Virus record (IMG/VR): IMGVR_UViG_3300031787_000083
Coordinates: 1-64,000 of that record
Origin: a virus
Reading direction: 5' to 3' (one strand)
DNA: 64,000 bases
Shown here: piece after piece, positions 6,809-13,520 of the stretch
Layout of the letters: the number at the start of each line of letters is the position of its first letter
Position numbering within the stretch: the first letter of the stretch is position 1
Position numbers and translations under genes: made by a program
Notes under the pieces: generated by a model
What the model was told of the DNA's origin: nothing
Seen by the model: the letters and a program-made list of their open reading frames with translations, nothing else
Databases searched by the model: none

Positions 6809-7177
6809 CTAGTAGGGTTGGTAGGACTTTTCCTCTATAAACTCAGAACCATACTTCATATTAATTTCTTTCTTAATACGTGCTCGCTTGTCATTCAATA
6901 AGTAAACACTCCTGGCTAGCTGGACAAAGTGGTTATCAAATACCTTGTTTCTCTCACAATCTCTGAGTCTATCCTCTACATCCCAGAGCTTTTTGTTCAC
7001 CCAGAGTAGCTCATCTGTCAAAGAATCATGTACTATCTCTGGAGGAATCACTCCAGTGAGGTAGGTTCTCTCCTTGAATACGTTTGTAAGCTTGTCTTTA
7101 TCTTGTATGTTCAAAGCTTTGATAGATAGGATGGTCCACTTGTCTACCACTTCTCCTATAGAAACTTCTATTTGCAT
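6809..7177 (-). CDS. DUF6165-like protein
   Basis: A 122-residue soluble protein. It opens MQIEVSIGEVVDKWTILSIK and continues KLTNVFKERTYL, which fits the DUF6165 pattern as I know it (conserved VSIGEiVDKlTIL.iK, then KL.Nv..E...L). A predominantly helical, charged remainder (LWDVEDRLRDCERNK) follows. The function of the family is unknown to me; such genes often sit beside glycosyltransferases, as here. It is transcribed from a promoter that faces away from the large plus-strand glycosyltransferase gene. Confidence 0.65.
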   Translation of the reverse strand: MQIEVSIGEVVDKWTILSIKALNIQDKDKLTNVFKERTYLTGVIPPEIVHDSLTDELLWVNKKLWDVEDRLRDCERNKVFDNHFVQLARSVYLLNDKRARIKKEINMKYGSEFIEEKSYQPY

Positions 7178-7185
7178 AAAAAATT

Positions 7186-7217
7186 ATTGAATATTCCCCA
7201 CAAATATAGTAATTTTG
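7186..7217 (+). promoter_or_regulatory. Promoter for the plus-strand glycosyltransferase gene
   Basis: On the plus strand ATTG (7186-7189), a 20-nt spacer and TAATTTTG (7210-7217), fitting the Bacteroidota consensus at three of four and all four fixed positions respectively. Transcription would start around 7221-7224, giving a leader of about 12-15 nt before the ATG at 7236. It decides between the ATG at 7231 (wrong frame) and the one at 7236. Confidence 0.65.
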
Positions 7218-7232
7218 TTGTAAATAATCAAT
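7201..7232 (-). promoter_or_regulatory. Promoter for the DUF6165 gene (divergent pair)
   Basis: On the minus strand ATTG (7229-7232), a 20-nt spacer and TATATTTG (7201-7208). The -7 element fits TAnnTTTG exactly and the -33 element at three of four bases. The start would be near 7194-7197, about 20 nt before the ATG at 7177. It is interleaved with the plus-strand promoter at 7186-7217. Confidence 0.65.
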
Positions 7233-7235
7233 GCT

Positions 7236-10200
7236 ATGCCCAACAGTTACACATATTTTAAGCAAGAGGTGAAGGAGTGGTTCAGGGATAATGTTCCTGC
7301 TAACACAAAAGTGTTAGACGTAGGTCCTGGACAGGGTACATATGGTAAGCTTTTATTTGAACTTGGGTATGCAATAGATGCTGTTGAGGTGTGGGATCCA
7401 TACATTAGTGAGTATAAACTGTGGGAGTATTATGGTAATGTACATATTGCTGATATACGTGAGTTTGATTGGTCTGAGTATGAGTTCATCATCCTAGGTG
7501 ATGTGCTAGAACACCTAACAGCTGAAGAAGGACAGAAGCTCATCACTGATATTGCCATGGCTAGGAAGCAATGTTTGGTTGCTATTCCCTATATGATGGA
7601 GCAAGATGGTGAGGAGTATGGTAATACATATGAGACCCACCTGCAAGCAGACCTTACAAAGGAGGTGATGGCAGAGCGTTATCCTACACTAGACTTGCTC
7701 TATGCCAATGATTACTATGGATATTATGTAAGTAAGAAGATAGCAGACAAAGCATTTGTACTCTATGCCACAGAAGCTTATTATGATATTGTGACAGCCT
7801 GTGTTAAGTCACTCACTACATTCAGTCAGTATCCAGTGTTTGTATACATGCTTAACTCTGACAAGAAGGTGCCCAGGGCTACAACTATCAGGTGGAACTG
7901 TGATATAGATCCAATAGAATACAATACCAAAGAACAGTTCTACATCAATAGAACAGATGATAGAGTATATAACATCCTCATACAGCGTCCACTGATTGTT
8001 ATAGACTGTCTGAAGTATGCTGACACTGTAATGTATGTAGACAGCGATAGTGTTGCTACACCTTTTGTAGATAAAGTGTTTAACTACCCTGTCTCTGAGT
8101 ATCCCCTATTTACATCTAGCATCTATGACCAGATGTTCCTAAATGGAAAAGGAGACCTTGAGAAACCTATTTGTGATCTATTAGATATACAGAGAGGCAG
8201 GTATATACAAACAGGATACTTCCTAGCCAATAGAGATTGTCTACCATTCTTACAAGAGTGGGCTAGTTTATGTATTGATGCAAGAGTGATGGGTGATTTC
8301 AAACTCTATGCTCCATTCCATGAAGAGACATTAGCTAATGCAACACTTTGGAAGAATGATTATAACAAATCTCTACCACTCATCTATACTAATGCTAGCT
8401 TAGATGTATTAGAGAACATAGATAAATATGAGTTTGGTAAAGAGCATTGGGAATGGTTTAAACTACCTGATAGTAAGCATGAGTTGTTCTTCTACCATGG
8501 AGAGAAGAGACCAGATGTAATGTACAAGATGATTAGTAGATTGAAAGGTAATAAGAGAGTGTTATTTCTAGCACCTCACCTATCTACAGGTGGTATGCCT
8601 GCGTTCCTATTAAAGAGAATACAGGAGATAAAAGACCATGTAGAGATATATGTAGTTGAGTATCAATGCCACAGCTTAGACTTTGTTGTACAACGTAATG
8701 CTATCAAAGAGATTGTAGGATCTAACTTCACTACACTGTATGAGAACAAGATGGAGCTGTTTGATATTATTGATAGCTGGAAGCCAGACATCATTCATCT
8801 AGATGAACCTGCTGAAAGATATAACAGAGAGATGATTACTAAGTTGTATGATGTAAACAGATCATACAAGATTGTAGAGACATTCCATGATGTAGCATTC
8901 AAGCCTGAAGAAAAGATGTTTCAGTCAGAAGCATATGCATTCTGTACACCATACCACCTCAATAAGTTTACAAACTTACAGGGTTATAGAAAGGTGATTG
9001 AGTTTCCTTTAGAAAACAAGAAACCAACTAACACACGTAAGATAATAGCTAAGAACAAGGTAGGGTTTGCTCCATTCAGGACTAGTGTTGTAAATGTAGG
9101 ACTGTGGACTCCAGGTAAAAATCAAGCAGAGGGAATTGAAATAGCTAAGAAGTATCCTCATATGGATTTCTATTTTGTAGGTAATCAAGCTGGTAACTTC
9201 AAAGATTACTGGGAACCTTTAATGAAAGACTTACCAAAGAATGTATATGTTCTAGGAGAGAAGAGCAATGTAGAAGACTATTTAACAGCTGCAGATATAT
9301 TCATGTTCAACAGCACATGGGAATGTAATCCTCTTGTACTTAGAGAAGCAATCAGTTATGCACTACCTGTTGTAGCTAGAAACCTACCACAGTATGAAGA
9401 TATGTTTACTAAGTATCTTCTACCTATAGATAGTGACTTTGATGAAATATACAATCAGTATAGAAATGGTATTGTTCAGTATGACATACCAGACATTACA
9501 TTTAGACAAGACAACATAGACTTCTACAATCATGTAGATTCTATCTCTCTACAGCCACAAGATGTAACCATCACACAGCATTACATAGTTAATCCATTTC
9601 TTGAGATAACAGGTGTGAGTGATAGTAACTTCAAAATAGAATACTATGATGAGCAGGGTGTATGTCACTACAGTAGTGTAATCAAAACCAACCAGTGGGT
9701 AAAGTTAAACAGAAGTTATTACACTAAATGGAGAAACAAGATATGGCAAGATGGCAATCTTATACACGACTACACACTAGACTATACAGACAAGACTGTG
9801 TTCATCTACTTTGATAGTGAAAGTCTTGGTGATACAATTGCATGGATGCCATACTGTTTAGAGTTTAAGAAGAAGCACAACTGTCATGTTGTTGTAAGTA
9901 CATACAAAAACTTCTTGTTTGAGAAGGCCTATCCAGAGCTTGAGTTTGTTGCACCTGGAACACCTGTGAATGCTTATGGAGAATACATAATAGGTTGGAG
10001 ATATAACACAGACCAAGAGCCTGAGTTATGTAACACCATCCCTCTACAGAAAGCAGCTACTAATATACTTGGACTAGAATACAAAGAGATAAGACCTAGA
10101 ATTGCTTATACACCTGTACAGTTTGAAGACAGGACTAAGTATGTAACTATTGCTACGAATAGTACAACAGGATGTAAGTTTTGGACTAGAGAAGGGTGGC

Positions 10201-10628
10201 AAGAAGTGATTAACTATCTAGTGAGTCAAGGATACAAAGTGTACAATGTATCTAAGGAAAGAAATCCATTTGATAACTGTGTACAGATAGAAGACACATC
10301 AATGGATAACACCATCAATATGATTTGGAACAGTAAGTTCTTTATAGGACTTAGTTCAGGATTAAGCTGGTTAGCTTGGGCTTTAGGTAAACAAGTGGTG
10401 ATGATTTCTAACTTCACCAAAGCAGACCATGAGTTTCAATCTAACTGTATTAGAATTACAGATGAGAGCGTGTGTCATGGATGTTGGAACAATAAGAACT
10501 TCAAGTTTGATAGAGGAGACTGGAACTGGTGCCCTATCTGGAAGGGTTATGACAAACAGTTTGAATGCCATAACACCATCACAGCAGATAAAGTTATAGC
10601 TTCCCTTCAGCCTTTAATTGTTCTCTAA
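7236..10628 (+). CDS. Four-domain methyltransferase-glycosyltransferase fusion with TibC/Aah-type heptosyltransferase domain
   Basis: 1,130 residues in four parts. Residues 1-170 are a SAM methyltransferase (NTKVLDVGPGQGTYGK motif I, then FIILGDVLEHL). Residues about 175-420 are a GT8-like glycosyltransferase with a DxD in YVDSDSVAT. Residues about 425-770 are a GT4-like domain (FLAPHLSTGGMPAF near its start, and WECNPLVLREA, the E-x7-E motif). Residues about 790-1130 match bacterial autotransporter heptosyltransferases (TibC/Aah), with FDSESLGDTIAWMPY and a four-cysteine finger at Cys1080, 1083, 1099 and 1111. In TibC such cysteines hold an iron ion and the enzyme puts heptose on serines of repeat proteins. 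It is the only plus-strand gene and its last 35 nt overlap the convergent nucleotidyltransferase gene. Substrate and sugar are inferred; phage fibre repeats are the obvious candidate. Confidence 0.85.
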   Translation: MPNSYTYFKQEVKEWFRDNVPANTKVLDVGPGQGTYGKLLFELGYAIDAVEVWDPYISEYKLWEYYGNVHIADIREFDWSEYEFIILGDVLEHLTAEEGQKLITDIAMARKQCLVAIPYMMEQDGEEYGNTYETHLQADLTKEVMAERYPTLDLLYANDYYGYYVSKKIADKAFVLYATEAYYDIVTACVKSLTTFSQYPVFVYMLNSDKKVPRATTIRWNCDIDPIEYNTKEQFYINRTDDRVYNILIQRPLIVIDCLKYADTVMYVDSDSVATPFVDKVFNYPVSEYPLFTSSIYDQMFLNGKGDLEKPICDLLDIQRGRYIQTGYFLANRDCLPFLQEWASLCIDARVMGDFKLYAPFHEETLANATLWKNDYNKSLPLIYTNASLDVLENIDKYEFGKEHWEWFKLPDSKHELFFYHGEKRPDVMYKMISRLKGNKRVLFLAPHLSTGGMPAFLLKRIQEIKDHVEIYVVEYQCHSLDFVVQRNAIKEIVGSNFTTLYENKMELFDIIDSWKPDIIHLDEPAERYNREMITKLYDVNRSYKIVETFHDVAFKPEEKMFQSEAYAFCTPYHLNKFTNLQGYRKVIEFPLENKKPTNTRKIIAKNKVGFAPFRTSVVNVGLWTPGKNQAEGIEIAKKYPHMDFYFVGNQAGNFKDYWEPLMKDLPKNVYVLGEKSNVEDYLTAADIFMFNSTWECNPLVLREAISYALPVVARNLPQYEDMFTKYLLPIDSDFDEIYNQYRNGIVQYDIPDITFRQDNIDFYNHVDSISLQPQDVTITQHYIVNPFLEITGVSDSNFKIEYYDEQGVCHYSSVIKTNQWVKLNRSYYTKWRNKIWQDGNLIHDYTLDYTDKTVFIYFDSESLGDTIAWMPYCLEFKKKHNCHVVVSTYKNFLFEKAYPELEFVAPGTPVNAYGEYIIGWRYNTDQEPELCNTIPLQKAATNILGLEYKEIRPRIAYTPVQFEDRTKYVTIATNSTTGCKFWTREGWQEVINYLVSQGYKVYNVSKERNPFDNCVQIEDTSMDNTINMIWNSKFFIGLSSGLSWLAWALGKQVVMISNFTKADHEFQSNCIRITDESVCHGCWNNKNFKFDRGDWNWCPIWKGYDKQFECHNTITADKVIASLQPLIVL

Positions 10629-10980
10629 TTTGTGTAGCAGATATATCATGTATATCTTGAGGTGGTACGTGTTCTACAACATCATAACCAATACCTCTAC
10701 CAATATTAACAGATTCAATATCAGGTATAATCATGAGTCTAACTCTTCCTTCCTCAATGAGATCCATTAATTCTTCTGTTAGATTCATCATAACTTGCCA
10801 TGGAGACCAAGGATTCTTCTCATCAGGAGTAACATCTCTTACACAGAGGAGAACATTCTTACCTTCATTTAATTTCTGATCAATCAACCATCTGTGACCA
10901 GGATGCCATGGTTGCCATCTTCCTATGAACATAGCATAACCACTTCCATTACCATTACCTTTTGCTAGAATATTCTGCAT
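10594..10980 (-). CDS. HxGH-motif nucleotidyltransferase
   Basis: A 128-residue Rossmann-type nucleotidyltransferase. FIGRWQPWHPGHRWLI (His26-x-x-His29) is the nucleotide-binding HxGH motif, and DISATQIRE at about residues 112-120 is the second ATP-phosphate motif (ISsT.iR). This superfamily includes NMN adenylyltransferases, cytidylyltransferases, ADP-heptose synthases and ATP sulfurylases. Its place directly after an APS kinase and a sulfotransferase makes an ATP-sulfurylase-like step (sulfate to APS) attractive. Activation of a sugar phosphate for the neighbouring heptosyltransferase domain is the alternative. It is shorter than a normal ATP sulfurylase. Its start overlaps the APS kinase gene by 16 nt and its end overlaps the convergent plus-strand gene by 35 nt. 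Confidence 0.8.
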   Translation of the reverse strand: MQNILAKGNGNGSGYAMFIGRWQPWHPGHRWLIDQKLNEGKNVLLCVRDVTPDEKNPWSPWQVMMNLTEELMDLIEEGRVRLMIIPDIESVNIGRGIGYDVVEHVPPQDIHDISATQIREQLKAEGKL

Positions 10981-11402
10981 ACATGTTTGATTTTATCTAC
11001 ACTATCTTCAATAGAAGTGTTAGATGTATTAATAATTAAATCTACATCATCTTTCTGTGGTAGCTCAAAGTCTGCCACTTTAAATTGATCTCTACCTCTA
11101 TCTTCTTCATATGTGAGATAGATCCATTTAACATCTCTGGTTAGACTGCTTAGATACTCTCTAGCTTCTTCATAAGGATACACTAGTGATAACACTATGT
11201 TATAGTTTCTTGCTTTATTCAAATAGTAAGCAATATCACTAGCTCTGTTTAAGTTTTTAATCCTACCTTCTTTACTGTAGTCTTTGTTCTTAAACATATC
11301 TCTTAGTTCATCACCATCTATGTGGTGGAATCCCTCTGCTATAAACTTTTTAGCAAGAGTTGTCTTGCCTGATGCAGGCTGTCCAAATAATACTATTATC
11401 AT
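10965..11402 (-). CDS. cysC: Adenylylsulfate (APS) kinase-like P-loop kinase
   Basis: A 145-residue P-loop kinase. The Walker A is GQPASGKTT (residues 7-15). It is followed by HIDGDELRDMFKNKDYSKEG and RIKNLNRASDIAYYL, which match the APS kinase pattern (lDGD.vR..l..d..fs...R..n..R...vA..l). SLVYPYEEAREYL corresponds to the conserved SPyr..R segment. The reaction would be APS + ATP to PAPS + ADP, supplying the sulfate donor to the sulfotransferase encoded immediately upstream. It is shorter than typical cellular CysC (about 200 residues) and the Walker A differs from the usual GLSGSGKST, so a divergent phage form, or a kinase for another small substrate, cannot be excluded. Confidence 0.75.
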   Translation of the reverse strand: MIIVLFGQPASGKTTLAKKFIAEGFHHIDGDELRDMFKNKDYSKEGRIKNLNRASDIAYYLNKARNYNIVLSLVYPYEEAREYLSSLTRDVKWIYLTYEEDRGRDQFKVADFELPQKDDVDLIINTSNTSIEDSVDKIKHVCRIF

Positions 11403-12217
11403 TTTGTATATCTAAATTGTTGAAAGAACCATTGGTAATTATCCCATATCCAGTTTGTAACGTCCTTACCTAATAAGGCTTTTGCTCTAGAAGGAACAGG
11501 TTCTAATCTAGTACGAATAGTGTGGTCACCAAAGCTACCATACACCTCATCATCTTCTTTAGTAACTTGTTCTATATTATCCCAATCATGTTGGTAATAA
11601 GGAATGCCTAGGTATTGATATATCCTTTGCATCTCTGTATCTGGATATAGACACAAGTCTTCAAACTTAACAAACAATACATGTTTGTCTATCCCTAGCC
11701 TAAACATCTCTTGTAATCTTTCTATAGCTAGACCAACAGGTTGACTCTGTGCCCAGATGTCTATACGTTTAGGAACTGTTGTTCCTTGCATCTGTGCCCA
11801 ATTAAGAATAGCATTAGCCTTATCAGGATTCTTTCTGTAGTTGTTCTCCATAGAAGCAAAGACATCACGTAGGTCTCTCACCATACATATAATCTTTGGC
11901 TCTGGGTGGATAAAGTTTAGGAAGTCATAATGTATTCCCCATCCTCTAGATTTGTCTACAACATATTTCTTATCTGTAATAGCATTGTAATAAGCAATCA
12001 TTCCTTCTTTACAGAATGCTTGGAATGCAGCTTTCATTACTTGTGGATCTTGAGCTTGGAACTCAGGACTGTCTGTATAGTTTCCTCTAGCAGCAAACAC
12101 TAACTCAAGTACACCACTAGTTGGTGTAGCATAGATGTCTGGATTTTGTGCTAATATGTTTTGTAACAATGTTGAACCTGCTCTTGGTAAAGAGCTTTGA
12201 TAGAATATATTCTCCAT
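11399..12217 (-). CDS. PAPS-dependent sulfotransferase
   Basis: A 272-residue protein that should transfer sulfate from PAPS to an acceptor hydroxyl. The 5'-phosphosulfate-binding loop is SLPRAGSTLLQN (residues 9-20). The 3'-phosphate-binding motif is ICMVRDLRDVFAS (Arg114 and Ser122 in the usual spacing). FVKFEDLCLYPDTEMQRIYQYLG near residue 190 is the family's FE.L...P......i..fLg segment. Length is normal for the family. The gene overlaps the APS kinase gene by 4 nt, so donor synthesis and transfer are encoded together. The acceptor is not visible from sequence: a glycan built by the neighbouring glycosyltransferases or tyrosine on a virion protein are both possible. Phage-encoded sulfotransferases beside PAPS synthesis are unusual. 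Confidence 0.85.
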   Translation of the reverse strand: MENIFYQSSLPRAGSTLLQNILAQNPDIYATPTSGVLELVFAARGNYTDSPEFQAQDPQVMKAAFQAFCKEGMIAYYNAITDKKYVVDKSRGWGIHYDFLNFIHPEPKIICMVRDLRDVFASMENNYRKNPDKANAILNWAQMQGTTVPKRIDIWAQSQPVGLAIERLQEMFRLGIDKHVLFVKFEDLCLYPDTEMQRIYQYLGIPYYQHDWDNIEQVTKEDDEVYGSFGDHTIRTRLEPVPSRAKALLGKDVTNWIWDNYQWFFQQFRYTK

Positions 12218-12218
12218 A

Positions 12219-13094
12219 TTAAGATTTTAAAGATGCTATGATTTGATCTACATTAAATATTTCTTTCTCATTGTTATATGGAAACTCTAATAGGTTCCCT
12301 GATATATCAAACTTCTGCAAGTATGCATTGCGTAACTCAGGCTTCTTAGTGAATGGATTACATACAATGTTATCATGTACATCATATCCAAACACCTCAG
12401 GCTTATTACACACCCATAGCACTGTAGAAGGTTTATTCATAGCAGCAGCTGCATGATGACCAAAGCTATCCATCAACAATCTCTTACTACTAAGTTCTAT
12501 AAGAACAGCTAGTGCTCTGAAGTTATCTGTAACAGGAGTGGTGAAGTCATAACCAATCTGATCTTCTCTTCTTATGTGTACAATGTTATAATCATTTTTA
12601 AATTCATGTATAACATTCTCCACTACATAACTAGGAATGTCTCTAGCCCATGAGTATTTCAACTCTTGTCCTGGAGCACCACCATTTGTTTGTAACAATA
12701 AAATAGGTCTGTCAGATGTAAACTTCTGACCAAAGAACTTACGTTCTCTATCTGTAAGATAGAGCTTAGGAATAACACTCTCAGGTGTAGGAACACCAAA
12801 CATTCTTGTCCATGTATGACTTAAGTGTTCATTCTGCATAAGATGTTCTGTCTGTAGATATGGATCATGTGCAAACACTTTGAACTCTTTACCCTCTATA
12901 AAATCTTCATAGAAGTATTGTGTCATGCCAAAAGAAAATGAGCGATACACAAAGGGGTTGTTTATAAACACCTCTGGGTAACCGCTCATTACAATTAATT
13001 GACTATCAGGATATTGTTTGTGAATTGCTTCACAAACAGATGTAGCAAGTATACACTTACCTATACCACCATTGATTTGGAAAATGATATTCAT
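12219..13094 (-). CDS. GT9-like (heptosyltransferase-like) glycosyltransferase
   Basis: A 291-residue protein. The N-terminus MNIIFQINGGIGKCILATSV and AIHKQYPDSQLIVMSG match the first Rossmann fold of GT9 enzymes (G.iGd.il.tp....l...yP...i). The C-terminal half has LLQTNGGAPG, then SSKRLLMDSFGHHAAAAMNK and PSTVLWVCNKPEVFGY, the family's D..g.HlAaa..kp...l. region. GT9 enzymes normally transfer heptose from ADP-heptose. It is the first gene of the operon with sulfotransferase, APS kinase and nucleotidyltransferase, behind a consensus promoter at 13111-13142. The acceptor is unknown. Confidence 0.75.
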   Translation of the reverse strand: MNIIFQINGGIGKCILATSVCEAIHKQYPDSQLIVMSGYPEVFINNPFVYRSFSFGMTQYFYEDFIEGKEFKVFAHDPYLQTEHLMQNEHLSHTWTRMFGVPTPESVIPKLYLTDRERKFFGQKFTSDRPILLLQTNGGAPGQELKYSWARDIPSYVVENVIHEFKNDYNIVHIRREDQIGYDFTTPVTDNFRALAVLIELSSKRLLMDSFGHHAAAAMNKPSTVLWVCNKPEVFGYDVHDNIVCNPFTKKPELRNAYLQKFDISGNLLEFPYNNEKEIFNVDQIIASLKS

Positions 13095-13110
13095 AATTTA
13101 GCTTTACAAG

Positions 13111-13142
13111 CAAAGGTATACATTGCTTATAATAAAACCAAA
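13111..13142 (-). promoter_or_regulatory. Bacteroidota-type promoter of the glycosylation-sulfation operon
   Basis: On the minus strand TTTG (13139-13142), 20-nt spacer, TACCTTTG (13111-13118). Both elements and the spacing are identical to the promoter of the DUF2061 gene at 6768-6799. Transcription would start near 13104-13107, about 10 nt before the ATG at 13094. Confidence 0.75.
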
Positions 13143-13152
13143 TTATTTAACA

Positions 13153-13500
13153 TTATTCTTCAACAGCTGTAGTTGTGGTTGTTGTGGTTGTAGGACCAGC
13201 CAAAACAGCCTCAGCAAGATCTACAAAAGCTGTAGTATCTAAGTCTGCATACTGTACTCTAAAACTTTCTGCACCTTGTTGACTTGGTAGCCAATCAGAG
13301 AAAAGATCATAGAATGTGTTGATAGCATGATACTGCTTAGGGCCTGTATAACCTTCTGGTTTGTTTGCCCATACATCATCTACGCAAGCGTCTACTAGAG
13401 CTTGGAAGTCAGAAACATTTGCCTGTACGTTTTGGGTATCAGTGATTACCTGCACTGTACCAAAGCCAAAGATGTGAAGTGTGTTAAATGGATTTGCCAT
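13153..13500 (-). CDS. Small protein with poly-threonine tail, probable virion or fibre accessory
   Basis: A 115-residue protein: a folded part of about 100 residues (MANPFNTLHIFGFGTVQVIT ... YADLDTTAFVDLAEAVLAGP) and a C-terminal run of eight threonines followed by AVEE. The same poly-Thr linker type occurs in the proteins at 48161-53407, 56969-57508 and 59971-61134, all within the structural region, so this is probably also a virion component. It follows the giant fibre gene by 20 nt and may be a fibre partner or chaperone. The family is not recognised. Confidence 0.65.
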   Translation of the reverse strand: MANPFNTLHIFGFGTVQVITDTQNVQANVSDFQALVDACVDDVWANKPEGYTGPKQYHAINTFYDLFSDWLPSQQGAESFRVQYADLDTTAFVDLAEAVLAGPTTTTTTTTAVEE

Positions 13501-13520
13501 TGTTTATTGTTTTTGTAAAG

